DNA from: Promerops cafer
Taxonomy: Eukaryota > Chordata > Aves > Passeriformes > Nectariniidae
Direction of reading: 5' to 3'
NCBI GenBank assembly: GCA_013398275.1
Contig: VZSE01008349.1
Location: forward strand, 1,418,851-1,482,850
DNA length: 64,000 bases
Shown here: positions 1 through 13,415 of the stretch, in pieces
Layout: every line of letters begins with the position of its first letter
How positions within the stretch are numbered: position 1 is the first letter of the stretch
Notes under the pieces: model-generated
What the model was told of the DNA's origin: nothing
What the model saw: the letters and a program-made list of their open reading frames with translations, nothing else
Database searches by the model: none
Position numbers and translations under genes: made by a program

Positions 1-3000
1 GAGACTTGGAATCTAAATACTAAAAAGTCAGTATATTTTCACCTCTACCTCCTGCACTCTTTTGCAAGCAGTCCTCCCCCTGTGTTTTCATGACTGCGGT
101 TGCCTCCTTTTCCTGGCTTGCGCGGAGGAAATCCTGTTACGACATAGTCGATCCATGGCGCTGCTGCAAAGCCCACCTCTTAGCCTGCCACTTCGTCTGC
201 ATCTCCCCTCTTTGCCAGTCCTTCTGCTGCTCCCTCTTTCCCCCTGCATTGGACGTGTCAGTCTGAGGCTTCGTTTTCAAGTGTCCTTGACAGTCGCCCT
301 GTACGTGATGTACCATGTCTCCTGTTTTCCCAAGATGTACCCCTGGGCTTTGATCAGCCTGTGCTCTCAGCATCTTTCTCCCTCAAGCCATCATCTCTGC
401 ATTTCTCCGAGCTCCACCTTGTGCTTACTTGTAGCTTCATATAGGCACCTTGTCCATCATTCCTTTAATTTCCTTGAAATGTCCCAGCACTTTTGCTTTG
501 GTTTGATGCCTTCAGCAGCCATCTGGTGAGATGCTAAGACAAGCCCTCACCCGTGCTGTCACCATCCCTGCCACTGGAATTACTCTTGCTCTGGATTGCT
601 GCACAACAGTGTCCTCTAAAGCTAGGACACCTGAGAGGCAGTTGTTGAACAGATCACTATCTAGCACCAGCAGAAACTCTCCTTCCATAGCCTACACTAT
701 TCTCACTTGCTCTTTTTTGGCATTTCAGGTGCAACCCTGCCCCCTTATGCTTGCACAGCACAGCGTGGCTCGCTGCAGCTCCCTTTGCAATCGTGTTGTC
801 TCTTTGCCTAAGTTGTTGCAGGCTGTTTTGCAATCAGGGACTATGTGTGAATATTGGGCGTGCAAATATGCCATGGTTTCTTTGTCAGGGGAGGGCATGC
901 ATGCAGCCTGTGTCGGTAAAATAAGGAATGGCACGAGGATAGGGATCTTCTGTTACAGCAGTGGGGGGAAACAGAATCGAAGGAGAAGGGGGTTTTCTCA
1001 CTTTTCTTGGTAAAGCATGCTGAGGTACCCAAGTCAGGAAGCAGAGTTACAGTGAGCAGAGTTACTGTGCCATCACATCTGTGCCTAAAACTCCCTTGAC
1101 ATTTTAGTGAACAGTATGTAGTTGATACTGAATCTGCATTTTTTGGAGAGAAAAAAAAATCTGAAAATGATGCATCAACAGAAATTTCTCTTGAACCAAG
1201 TGTAAAAAATTGTGTCCTAGCTTTATATTGTGACAAGGTTCCTAAGAAGGTTGAAATGAAATCTGCTTGACATTTTTGGGTGTTATATGGATTTATAAAA
1301 TATGTGATTTATAAAATGTGTGATTTATACCTGTTGTTTTAAAAAAATATATTGAAATCAGTATATCAGCTGAATTTTGCAGTAGAGAAGGGTTTTCTTA
1401 CTGTTCCGGACTCTTCTTCCTGAGTCACGGCTTCGTTAGTTAAGGACCAGTAACCCCACTGACTAGCAAAGTTAAAGGGCACTTACTGTTCAGCAAAGCT
1501 CCCTGCTGTAGTCTGCCCAGAATTCTCCTGAGACAGGAGTGGACGTGTCCCCATGGAGGGTGGGAGGTGAGGGCTCTCAGGTATGCTCGTGCGTGCAGCC
1601 ACGTCATCGGCATCGGGCAGGAGCGTGTGCTGCAGCACTGGGAGAGACAACAGAGCCCTTAAATCCATTCAGTTCCAGATTTAGCCACACTTTGTCCTAA
1701 AACTGCATTCCTTGTAGATGAAGGGGATGTGTATGATATTTTTGAGGGGTTTTTCCCCCTCTGCCTGGAGCTGAACCTGAGGGTCTAAAGCACTGCAAGT
1801 TTTTAGTTTCACTCATGAGTGTGATGGAAAATGAAAGCAAGTTCTGATAACAAGGACTGCTTGCCCTGGAACTTGGTATTTTACCTGGTAGGTTTTGGTC
1901 TGAGTAAAAAATGGGCAGGAGCTGAAGCACTGCCCCATGAGAAGTGTGGTGGCTTCAGGAAGGGCGAAGACAGTGCACAGCCCTCCACTGCACTGGCCAC
2001 TTGGCCACTGTTGTGGAGTCCAGTGCTGCTCTGCCTGTGTCAAATAAAAAAGGTGGTTATGGACAGCTCATGTGAAGAGTCAGCCTTCGGAAAGAAGGGG
2101 TAGCAGGAATGGGATGACTCAACCGTGAAAGAAGGCAACAAAGCAGAAGCAGTTGAAATACTTTCATTTACTTGTTCCACTGAGGAAAACTGGGTTTTAA
2201 TGGAATTTTCATTTCTCATTAAGCAGCCATTCCATACTACACTAAATTTTCTGTTCAAACAAAACTTCCAAATCGGATGTTGCAAGAAATCAAACAAGAA
2301 GTCATTACACAAGATGCAGAAGTTAAGGATTCCTGACACTTGCTGGTTTCTCCTCTTCCCTGGCTAACCTTGCCCTGGACCTCCTTTCCAGCTGGGCACC
2401 CGGGATCTGTCACTTTGACAGTGACACCTTAGTGGCTGTTTTTTATTGTAGAAGTCAATTACCAAGATTTAAAGCTATTATGGGCAACCAAATGGCTGTG
2501 TGAACCTTCATGTCTTTTCTGCCTGATCACTCTCTGTCATTAAACTTTAGGAGCTCAGATCTGTTTGAGGTTTCTGCTTGGGTTCAATTTGGTTGAGAGT
2601 GGCAACAAAAGCTATTCAGAGTGGCAATAAGGGGAATCAATATGGGACTGGACACCAAGAAATCAAATACAACCCATCACTATGGTCAGCAAAGAGTAGT
2701 CTGTTGAGTTTTGGGCGGCGGGGGGGGGTGGTTTCAGCAACTTGTATTTTTCCTCAGGAAATTTTCAAAAGAGAAATAAATATTTTTAACAAACCAGCAC
2801 AGGAAGGAGACTGATTTCCTTGGTGACTGTGTCCTTTGTGATGGTCTCATAGGAGGCTAGACCAGGAGGGCCCCATTTCTCTATCCAAGGTCTCAGAGGC
2901 ACAGCAGTGAGATTCCTTATGCCTCTCCACATCCTGAGAAATACAGGGAACAGATAGATACCTACTCCTTGCATTTATTACTGGCACAGTGAATGAATAC

Positions 3001-6000
3001 ACTGTTTGGGCCAAATCCTTCTGTAGACTACTGCTGCAGCTGAAATGGTAAAAATAGCTGTGAGGGGCATTAGAGTGGTGCAAGAGGATGAAGGACTGTG
3101 GGAGACAACTGTGTATGGCAAGGGGTCTTCTGAAGATAAGCTTGTTGATGTTCTGGTTCAAGTATTTCTCTGTTCTTCAAAGATAATTAAAAGTTCTGCC
3201 CTCCCCACCTCACTGTGTACAGTTGCCATTTGAATATGAATGCCTGCACTGAGGAAGCCTCGAGGATGTCTTGTGTTTTTTACTTGGTGTTTAATCAGCC
3301 CAAGATTTGGTAGGCTCTGGCCCCCTTGCCTTGCTGGAGATTGTGGCACTGTTGTGAAGGGCTAAATGGGCTAAAGCAGTGCTCTGTGTATCTGGGCAGA
3401 TGGACTAACAAAGATTCTACCAAGGAAAAAGAGCAAAATAATTTGTATTTGCCTTTGTTGAAGATACAGCCCTGTTGCAAAGATCTATGCCTCTTTCCCC
3501 CAGGAAGGAAATAAAGGGGAGGAAAAGGGTCTCTGCTGTGAGCAGACAAAACTGAGGGGCATAGGCCAAGGGCATGGCCTCTGGGCCATGTGAGGCATAT
3601 TTGCCAGAGCAAACGCATACTGGGGCTCCTGTACGCCCTCTCCATCCTGTACCACACCTGCCTCAGCCCCAGAAGGAGTTCTGGGCGAGGTGACAAGGGT
3701 GCACCACAGCATATCCAGAGCATATGCTGGGTCCATCTCTGGGACAGCTGACTTTGGGATTCACCTACAGCCTCCTACCTCTCCTTCACAAAGAGTTGGT
3801 CAAGAAGCTGTCTGACTCCCACTGGGTGGAACATTAGTATAGTCAATGTTATCAAAACCTTTGATTTCAACAATACTGTCTTTTAACAGCTGCACTAGAT
3901 AATTTTCTTTATTGAACTTGGAGAGGCTTAAACCAGAAGTGATTCAATGGTTGAAGGGATGAAAGCAGCACAACAGTGCATCAGCATCCATCCCCAGAGA
4001 TCTGCTTCTCTAACGCAGTCAAACCAAATGTGCTGAAGGGGCAGAGTTTGAAGATGTACAATGATTGTGGAAGTGTCTTTTGTCTCCCAGAGGGGAAAAT
4101 CTGTTTGAGAGTGGTCCCTCTTTTGCTTTAATCTGTATCATTTGGGATTGTTTCTTCATACACAAGAAATTTAATTTACTTTATTAAAAACAATTCAGGG
4201 GCTATGTTTTAATTTTAGGCATTGAATGCATGTAGCACACAAAATTCTTTTAGCTATTCTTGTGCATATAACATATTCAGTTTGGATATTTCAGATATGT
4301 GAAAATTTAAACTGCAGATAGTTAGAAATAAAGAGAATGAATAAATAATAGTGTGTAATCCAAAAGACCTGATTCCTGGCAGGAGTCTTTAGGGTATAAT
4401 GTGAAATGAATTGGAGAGCAGATACAGTGCTGTAGTGCTTAGAAAGGTGCCAGGGGACAGATGTCCCCTGTCTTGGTCCTGGAGCACACTGCAGAAGAAC
4501 AGAAAGGTGTTATCAAAGCCTGTCTGTAAAGCAGAGTTCAGGATCATGGTTTTGATAGTGTACCGTGCTGTAACTGGGCAGCAGAAGGATGTTGTTAGCA
4601 GGAATAAAACACAAGCCAGAATTCCAGTTGGTTTGGGGTTTTTTTTCTGAAATTTCTGCCAGTAAGAGCAGTCAAAATTCAGCACTTGTCCTTCCTTTAT
4701 TTTATTATTATTGTAGTTACTACTAAACTCTTCCACTTTTATTTGCTTTTTTATAGGGGCTTTTCTCAGCATGCAGTCCCTTTAGGTTTGGGTGTGATCA
4801 CCAGCCACATCCTCTGCATTGGACATTCAGCCTCTATTTCCATATCTTCTTTCTGCTTGTAAGTATTTTATTCTTTCTCCTTGCTCATTTTTCTTGTACT
4901 TCTAAAGACCAGATTTAACTCATGGGTTCTGGGTCTGATCCTAGGTCACAACGTCTTTGATTTACATTGATATAAATGACTCTATAATCTGCAGAACCAT
5001 GGGAAATGTAAATTAGAGAATTATTGGAGCCTATCTGAATTAATCTAAGTATCCTTATGGCTCAGAGGGTTTCCTTTTTCCAGCCCCACACAAACCCTCA
5101 AACAAAATATAACTTAATTTTGACCTGCAATCAAGCCATCTGGGCACTTGTCTTCTTAGATTTTCAAAGACATAAATTTAAATCATATTAAATCATAATA
5201 AAAAATGAAATTAGATCATAAATTAAAAGGAAAACTTTGCTTTTGGCAGGAAATAGTTTTTCTTTTCCTTCTGTGCTCTATTTTATTGAGAGGGGCAGTT
5301 GGCAATTGATCCTGTTTCCCAGGCAGAGTGGAAAAGGGATTCTCTGCTCCTGGAAGGTCTATCTGTAATGGGAAGAAGAAGCATCCTACTTACTTGTGGT
5401 CTTTTAATTGCCAAAAGCATGTATCCAAGAAGTATTAAGGATCATATTCTTGTTAAACTCCAAGCTAGAAGTTATTCTTTGCCTTTCCCACCTACAGTTC
5501 CAATGGAATAAAATGTTGCTTACATCTTTTTTAGTCTAGAGCTACTGTCTTATTTAGCTGCATGATGTTAAACTGCTACACTTTTCCAGTCTAGAGAATA
5601 TTGCCTTTCAAGGCTGAAGTGTTCCTGGTACGTAAAATTCATTCAGTCCTTTACTATGAGCATGCAAACGTATTTTTATTGGCATTAAATACTTTGTGTT
5701 ACATGCTTGCTGGAAGGGCAATATTGGTAATATAGGAAGAAAATAAATGTAGAAAACAAAGGCGGTGAGCAAGAAGATGAAAGAATTAAACCAGGAGCTC
5801 CCTGGCCTTCATACATATATCAATCTAGTGAAAACTTGCTGCCAGCTTTTGGAACCAATCACTGTGATAGCAGAACCTGGGGAGGGGCAAGACACCTTTG
5901 GGATGAATAAGTCTTATCTTAGAACTGGCATCACCATATCACCTGGGAACCTGCACAATCTTCCTCCTGCTCTTCCTGCCCTGTTTACAGCATATTGAAG

Positions 6001-9000
6001 TTTGGCCAGACGAGGGACCTCTCTGTTGTAACTATGCTAAAGGCAAATTAAGATCTCATCTGTTAGATGTTTACTACAATAAGGGCTTTCTAGGATACCT
6101 TCTACCTGTAAAGAAACAGTCCATAGGAGACTGTGACAAAAGTGTTAGTTTATGTAATATACAAACGCTGATTTTCTTTGATGTCAGTTTGTCTCTCTTC
6201 TTAAACATTTTGAAGACACTGAAACAGCCAAGGTATTTCTCAGCTTGTAGTCACAAAAATACAGGAAGAACCAAGAAAACGAAGTGCTTTTCTGTGGCTA
6301 ATAAACTCACAAGAAATTGAGTCTACCCGACTTATCTTTGCTTCCTGTTCCTCAGTTTTTAGGGTTTCAGTGGTGTGAGTACACGCCATTAAATTATATC
6401 TGACTGAGGCTGCAGAAGTAGAGTTATTGCATCAAGATATATGAAGAAATAAAATACAGACAGTAAAGCATTTACAACATTGGGACTTAAAAAGGCTCTG
6501 TTCATGCCATCCTGGAGAGTGTTGCAGTCTCATTTAATATTCACTTTAGTCTGAACTGGGAGATGGCTACTGTCTTAGCAATGCTAAAGATTAAATTACA
6601 TATGTTACATATAATGTGGCATTCAAGGAATATGCTAATTGTGAGGCCTCTGCTCCTGGCCACATTTGCATTTCCATACAAAATGGATTTTCTGGCAGGT
6701 ACCATCAGATATGCAATAGTGGCTAGCTTTGGCATGGCTGCCCAGGCGTGCTACTGCTGGTACCTGCGGCTGGCCTCTTACACAGTGATGCCTTGCCTGA
6801 TCCCTCACCTGCTCAGTTTGCCCTTCTTCTGGTAAATGCAACCTTGCCCATCTCCTACTTACCACAGGATAAAAGGAAATATTAAAAAACTCCAACTGAG
6901 CCTGCCTATGGTATCTGCCAAGGTGGCTCACCCCTGGAGTAAGAGTGGTTGTCCTCATCTGTGAAAGGTATTTATACCAAGGACATGAATGAAGAAACAA
7001 TGCACAGGTGGGAGAATATAGCTAAATAGTGGCTCTGGTTGAAAAGCCATGATGTACAAATGACACCAGGCTCTAAGAGAGACTTTCCTTTTGTGCCAGT
7101 GCTCATATTTGAGGGCCAGAGTGGCAGAACAAGGTTTTGCTCTCTTGTACATCTAAAACCAGCAATGTGGAGGTAGAGTCTGTGCCTTCTTGGACCAGTG
7201 AATTATTTTACTGAAATGTGTCACTCTTCTAGGCAGATTGCCCATCAGAGCAGCAAGGCTGTGTAAGAATGGAGGAGTAGCAGCAGGAAAACTCACCATA
7301 GTCAGAAAGGCAGAGTATGATCTGGGGCTTTCAGCAGTGAGGCTGGACTGGAGGACTCAGGGAGCCTCCTCAAGTCACACAGCCCTGTCCTGGCATTGCA
7401 GCAGTGCCTCTGACAAAGCAATCCAGATCCAGCTACACCACAAAATCTGAGTCACCCAGCAGACAGGTGCCAGTTCTGCTGTCCCAGGAGTTTTCAAGAG
7501 TGGTTAATTGGAAAGCCACCTCTTGTCAGACAGAGTTCTCCATCTGCACTCATTCAGGGACAATACTTGCAACTCATTCTTTGCCTTAAACCAACTCAGC
7601 TTTCCAAAAATAGATGAGGGAAAGGCAGAGACCACTACAGAATGTGAAAACTTTACCTTCATGGTTCATTTCCTGGGTCAGTTTACAGCTCTCAGAAAGA
7701 CAACTGGTTTATTGCAGTTTATCAGCTTTGCCATTATGCTTTGAAGTCAGTGGCAAAATTCCCAATCATTTTTTGGGACTAGGTTTGGGCTAAATGTTAT
7801 GATGTTGTTGTATTTAGTTTTCAGAAATGCAAAAAACCCCAATTACCTAACAAGAAGGTGAAGCTGCCATGTGGCTCTCTGGGGGTTGTTTCTTCAGGAG
7901 GATCAGGATAAGAGAGACAAAGAGTTCATGGCACTTACCTTCTTCTCCCAGCAGAAGCAGGAACCTGAGCTGAAGTGGTAGCTGTGGTGCACTGAATAAA
8001 ATTACTCATGGCTCCATTTGGAATCAGAGTTTACACTGTCTCTGATCTCACTACAAAATACTCATTTAAAAATAGCCTGGGTGATGTTGTAAGACCTATA
8101 AAAGCTTAACTGAGGTTCTGATTAGTCTTATTTAATACTATAAATTTTCAACTAACTTCAAAAAAGTCCCCAAAAATGCCAAAGTTATTCCTTGTACCAG
8201 GGTCAAGTGCTAGTAGTAAAAGCAGAATATCGTAGATTTCAAATTTGTGAAAAATTTAAAGGCTTTCAACTTCTGCCATGTTAAAGAATTCATGTCAATT
8301 AATTCCTAAAGTTATTATAGAGCAATTCAATTAATAATGGATCTGATTTTCATTACGACAAGTAATTAAGAATAAACATCTTCTATATCAAAGCCTATCT
8401 TTTAAAAAGAATAAATTAGCTCTAACACACTAAACTATTTCCAGAACATGAAATGAACACATATTGTTCCATTAGTTAATTTTATATCACTAAATTAAAG
8501 ACAGTTCAAAAGGAGTATAATCTCATTAGGATCTCTCTTTGTTCAGTCTGTTGTGACTTATCTCACGAGGTACAACAAATATGATTTCCTGTGGGCTAGA
8601 TACTATTAGGGTTATAAAATGGTTTTAGTTTAGTATATTTTATGCATCACTATGAGTTATATACAACAATGGTAAGAATATTTTTATCTGGTATTTGCAG
8701 ATGCAGTTTTGTACTCCTGCATATCTTGCAGGCTGTTGGGATGCTTCATTAAGACCACCAAAAGCTCCACTATAAAATAACAAACACAATAAATAAATAA
8801 TAAAAAGCCATCTGGAATGTAACCTCTTGTCCATAGCCCTTAGATAGTCCTCTCATGCTTGCTGGGCTGGCAGGGCTGCCCATTCCTTGGGGTTGTGCTT
8901 GTAGGTGTCAGAAGCTGCATCACTCCACTGAAACATGCCTGCCAGTGAGATCTCCACGGCAGAATTACAGCAAGATACATTTTGATATTTGAAACCATTC

Positions 9001-9487
9001 AAAACATTTAATAAATACACAGTAAGAAAGCAAGTCTGGCAGATTTTCTAATTCTGGGTGCCTCTGGCAAGACATTATGGAGTAAGTAGCTAATGGATTC
9101 ATCGTCGACTGTGATGTTGAGTGGCTTTGCTCATCTGGGTTGAGGAGCTGAAGTCTTGAGAGGGAGTATCATTACTTGACTAGATTTTTTATCACAAGAT
9201 AAATTTGGATTCCAGTACCTCTGTCCCATATAAAGTACATTTTTGTTTGTGCTGTTCTGCAATTAAACAACTCATGGTTGGGAAGAGTCAATTTTAATCC
9301 ATTAGGATTTAGTAGGATTTCTCCTAATCCCTGCATTTTGGAAAATTGAGATATAAAGATAATTGCTAGCTAATTTTTTAAGAATTGCATCTTTGAGCTA
9401 AGAAATGTAACTCTTAAGACCTAAATTATATCAGGTGCACGTTATCTGCTAGTAAATTAACCTTGCTTTTTTTTTTTTCCCTTGCAG
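1..9487. other. Non-coding 5' flank or intron of SERTM1
   Basis: I see no gene here. Open reading frames are short, occur on both strands, and none resembles a known protein family. The sequence becomes AT-rich towards the right, especially 8.1-8.7 kb, and has no obvious LINE or LTR. Because the SERTM1 coding exon begins with a splice acceptor at 9487/9488, at least the right part of this block should be intron separating a 5' untranslated exon from the coding exon. I could not locate that upstream exon; it may lie left of the window. Confidence 0.6.
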
Positions 9488-9671
9488 TTCTGAAGGATAA
9501 AATCTTAAATTGTCCTGGGCTTGAGCAGTAAAGGATAAATTCATTCACTGGCTGACTTGTCATCTCACCGTTGTGATGGAAAAATGTTCGCTTAAAATAA
9601 ACCCTTTTCATGCCACTAAAACTGCCTTTGAATACAAGATCTGTTGAGATTTTTAAAACACAAACCCAGTA
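9488..9671 (+). other. SERTM1: SERTM1 5' UTR part of the coding exon, with splice acceptor
   Basis: A pyrimidine tract (12 T followed by CCC, 9467-9481) leads into TTGCAG, giving a strong 3' splice site ending at 9487. The 184 bases from there to the start codon are AT-rich and non-coding, so the exon appears to start in the 5' UTR and contain the whole reading frame. The exact acceptor is inferred from sequence alone. Confidence 0.65.
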
Positions 9672-9995
9672 ATGTCAGAACCCGACCCTTCATCTGGATT
9701 TGTGGGAAACATGGAAAATGGGACTTTTCTGGAGCTGTATCCCACATCCCTTTCAACTTCAGTGGATTCATCGCCTGGCCGTTTATCCAACGTTTATGTC
9801 TATGTTTCTATATTCCTTAGTCTCTTAGCTTTTCTCCTTTTGCTACTGATCATTGCACTTCAGAGGCTGAAAAACATAATTTCTTCCAGTTCCTCCTACC
9901 CTGAATACAATAGTGATGCTGGAAGTTCGTTCACTAATTTAGAGGTTTGCAGTATTTCATCCCAGCGCTCTGCTCTCTCAAACCTTTCTTCATGA
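9672..9995 (+). CDS. SERTM1: Serine-rich and transmembrane domain-containing protein 1
   Basis: This is a complete 107-residue frame, the same length as mammalian SERTM1, and recognisable along its whole length (start MSEPD, end SNLSS). Residues 1-40 are polar with a glycosylation sequon N16-G-T. Residues about 41-64 form one very hydrophobic helix rich in Leu, Ile and Val. It is followed by a short basic stretch (QRLKN) and a serine-rich tail, residues 71-107, with about 15 serines beginning with five in a row. The protein is therefore a small single-pass membrane protein; no cleavable signal peptide is evident. Its molecular function is not established. The whole frame lies in one exon and there is no frameshift. 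The near-perfect conservation of the membrane segment and tail from my memory of the human protein indicates an intact gene under selection. Confidence 0.95.
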   Translation: MSEPDPSSGFVGNMENGTFLELYPTSLSTSVDSSPGRLSNVYVYVSIFLSLLAFLLLLLIIALQRLKNIISSSSSYPEYNSDAGSSFTNLEVCSISSQRSALSNLSS

Positions 9996-10640
9996 AAATA
10001 AATGAAAAGAAACACACAGGGAATAATGGAAGAGCTTTGTCTAGTTTCTTGGGGAAGTAGTGCATGTAACATTTGCCTTAGAAGACTATTACCAAGAGGT
10101 TTTTTTAAAAGTTTCCTTAATTTTTTCCCCCTTTCCTTTTCTAGTCTTCATTTCCCCTTTAACTTATTTTCATTTTGGACAATGGATAATGAATGATACC
10201 TGATCATCATTTCTTGCCTGTAATAGTGATGCTGTCTCTTTCTCACACATAGACGGTGTTCATTAAGAGTATTCCTGCCAAATTGTAATACAGTTTTAAC
10301 TGGATGTGCCATTTTTCTGCTCTAATTGTGACCCTTCCCCGGTCTTGTGTCAGCAATATGCTATTTTTCTTTCCTTTTTTATTTATATAAGGACTTCTGA
10401 ATGAAATCCCTATTGCTAAAGTACAAAAAAAATCTGCTTAAATTATAAATATTGGGACAATTTAAAGTTGTTGATACTGTTTTCTTTTTTTTCTTTTTAG
10501 TTTTCATATCTTTTTCAGTATTTATTGATGTTTATAAAACACAACTAATTCTTGAAGAATGTTGCTTTTGTTTATTTGTACTCCCAGCTCGTTCTGTATA
10601 AAGTCTGTATTTCTGTTTTTGAGTCTCTTTGGTTAACTTA
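9996..10640 (+). other. SERTM1: Probable SERTM1 3' UTR
   Basis: The sequence after the stop codon is AT- and T-rich, without repeats, as expected for a conserved vertebrate 3' UTR. An AATAAA at 9997-10002 overlaps the region just past the stop and is too close to be a likely end. Weaker signals occur further on (TATAAA near 10597, AGTAAA near 10637). The 3' end is a guess. Confidence 0.4.
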
Positions 10641-12770
10641 GTAAAGTGACTAGGAGAACGATGCTCACAGTTGAATGTGTGGAGGTATTTTTGGACCCCG
10701 TTGCATCTCATTATCTCATTTGCCTAATGACATGTTCCTCCAGGGGGCAGCTTTTGCTGCTGAACCATAAATACCACACAACTCCTTTTCATTCTTCACT
10801 GATACTGCAGCTTGTTCTTACTGGATACCAGGACAAACCAGTGGTTTCTTGTAAAAGACCTGCATTCAACAAATACAGGTAGCAAGTAAAGAGCTCCTAA
10901 ACTGTCCTTTAGGCACATGATGTTTGTACTCACGTGAGCAGGGCCAGCAGGGACAGAAATTGTTTGTACTGGTGAGGACTTTCTGGGCCAGGCTTTGTCC
11001 TGAAATGCGCAGAAATGCATTCAGAAATGCGCAGTGGGTGGAGGGATCACACAGGGATCTGCACAGTGGCCAGGAAGACCTGTGCTCTGACCTGCAGAGG
11101 TGTACCTGCAGAGGGCAGGAAGGGATGAGCAGGAAAAATGGCAGTGGCTCTGCCACTTTTCCCCATCGGCGTAAGGGAAAGCCAGTGAGAGGGGAAGAGA
11201 AATGGATTCACAATCTCACTCCTCTTTGCCATGCCATTTTCTGGGTTATCATTTCCCCTGCTCAAAATGTAACATGTCACTCCATTTCTGCAGTAAAATA
11301 ATGAGCAGCTTTGTGAACCTGTGGTCAGCTGGGCTTTAAATCAAGCCAAACATTCAAATTAGTGATCTGAAGTGCCAAGTGTGACTTAAACCCCAGACTG
11401 GTGCAATGCCTTGTTGTCCTTACTGCATTGTGTGAGCACAGCTCCATCCTGCCACCCAAGCCCATGCAAATTTTGCTCTCATGGCTGGATCCAAGTCACT
11501 GGAAAGACCTAAGAAAGGTATGGCATTGTCACTGCCATTTCTGTTGCTGACATAACACACGTGTAACTCTGGGAGATGGGATGATCTCAGCAGGAGCAGC
11601 TGCCCTCCCCTCACATGGCACCACTGCCCAGCAGGCCGAGGGGTTAGGGAACACTTCCCAAACACATTTATACCTCTTGCCAAGCTGTCCATGTGTTCGT
11701 AAACAAGACAGACTCTGCCATTAGCTACACAGGCTTTGAAATACAAATTTGGAAAGTCTGGTGTAAATATAATCATTAGAAATGTAGCTTCTGTTGCCAA
11801 GCAATACAGATGATGCTAGAGTTGGTGTTTTCAATTTTTAAAAGTGGACATGCAGTATGGTAAGTGGTAATGACTTATGGTGGTGATTAGTTCCTTACAG
11901 AGGCCAAAGAACTTGCTGACTAATAAAGAATGTAAGCCCGCAGATTCCTGGAGCCAAACTGGTTTGATGAATATATTTACAACTTTGAATATTTTATTCA
12001 TCTAGACAAAATTTTCTTGTATGTCACTTTTCACTGTATTTGACAATAGGCCTTGAAAAAAGAGGTAGCTGTTTAAAAGGGATCAGGAAACATTATTTCC
12101 TTTCTGAAAGCTCTTTGAAATCCCAAACCTGTAACAGAATGTATTTGTATGTTGACTGGTATTTGGTATCTATGACTGGTAGATAGAAATAAACAAGCTG
12201 TAAATCAAGACAGAGCAATTGTTTGACTATCTTCCATTATTGACAAAGTTGCAAATGTGTTGCTTCCTTTGCTGCAAATGGAAGAATTTAATCAAAACCA
12301 GAGATGAGACCACAAGTTGAGATGGGTGTTTGTTCCCAGCAATGTGTTTATACTTGCAGATGTAGAGACATTTAATATTAAAATACAAACTGTTGAAACC
12401 CCATTGGCTGTGTTCAGTGAGATATTGTCAAACTTCACCAGAACAGAAAGTATTTTTCCAACTGCAGAAAATAGCAAAGATAACTGAAACCACACATTTG
12501 GTTTTGCTTTGTAGTTTACTAGATGCTGTTATTTTTTTTCCACTCTGCAGTGACATACAGGATTGTACAGTCATCATGATTTCAGCTGAGTTGCATCTGT
12601 TCTCTTCAGGACAGATTTGAATAGAAACAACTAGGTTCTAACAAAATAGCATCAGGAGAAGCCACAGGCAAAAAGCAAAATAGCATTTTTGAGGATCGCT
12701 AAGTAGCAGTTCTTCAAGAAAAATAGAAAAGAGGAAGAAGAAAATAAATCCACATGATAATCTGAACCTA
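10641..12770. other. Intergenic, nothing recognised
   Basis: Overlapping short frames on both strands (for example around 10.8-11.3 kb) have no recognisable protein and no consistent coding signal. I see no LINE, LTR or simple repeat. Confidence 0.5.
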
Positions 12771-12771
12771 A

Positions 12772-12965
12772 ATTAACCTGAGAACACTGAAACAGGCTTC
12801 CTAGAGAGGTGGTGGATACCCCAAGCCTGTCAGTGTTTAAAAGACACTTGGACAATGCCCTTATATACATGCTTCAGCTTTTGGTCAGCCGCAGAGTGGA
12901 CAGACAGTTGGACTAGATGATCACTGTAGGTACCTTCCAGCTGCAAATATTCTACTATTCTGTTC
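12772..12965 (+). mobile_element. CR1 LINE fragment, 3' end
   Basis: The segment reads from the CR1 C-terminal coding part (CACTGAAACAGGCTTCC, then GAGAGGTGGTGGAT) to the 3' UTR (GTTGGACTAGATGATCACTG) and ends in an ATTCTACTATTCTGTTC terminal repeat typical of avian CR1. It is 5'-truncated, as is usual for CR1, and too decayed to code. Confidence 0.85.
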
Positions 12966-13059
12966 CAGACAGAGTTGCAGGGATATTTTTTGCTGTGTCC
13001 AGTTCAGGGTTCACCAGTAGAAGAGAGAGAGAGATGTGGGGATACCACACTGAGCCCAG

Positions 13060-13415
13060 CTCAGGGCTGCTATGATTAAGGGATTGGAGCATCTCTCATA
13101 TAAGGAGAGGCTGAGAGAGCTGGGACTGTTTAGCTTATGGAAGGCTCTGAAGGATCTCATCAATGTATATAAATACCTTATGGGAAGGAGGAAGAAGAGG
13201 GAACCAGGGCCTTCCCAGTGGTGCCCACAACAGGACAAGAGGCCAAACTGAAACAGATGAAATTCCACAAGAAAATAGATTATTGAGAGGGTAGTCAAAC
13301 ACTGGCACAGGCAGTCCAGAGAGGCTGCGGCACTTCCATGTGATGACCTGCCTGCAGCTGACCCTGCTTTGGGCTAGAGGACTGGATCAGACAATCCTCA
13401 GGTAGCCCCCTTCAC
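13060..13415 (+). mobile_element. CR1 LINE fragment, C-terminal coding region
   Basis: This is recognisable from the CR1 stretch GAGAGGCTGAGAGAGCTGGG, the following TATAAATACCTTATGGGAAGG, the GGACAAGAGGC motif, and the GTCAAACACTGGCACAGGCAG block. It ends in a divergent 3' UTR. It lies about 100 bp downstream of another CR1 3' end in the same orientation, so two insertions are present. No frame is intact. Confidence 0.85.
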
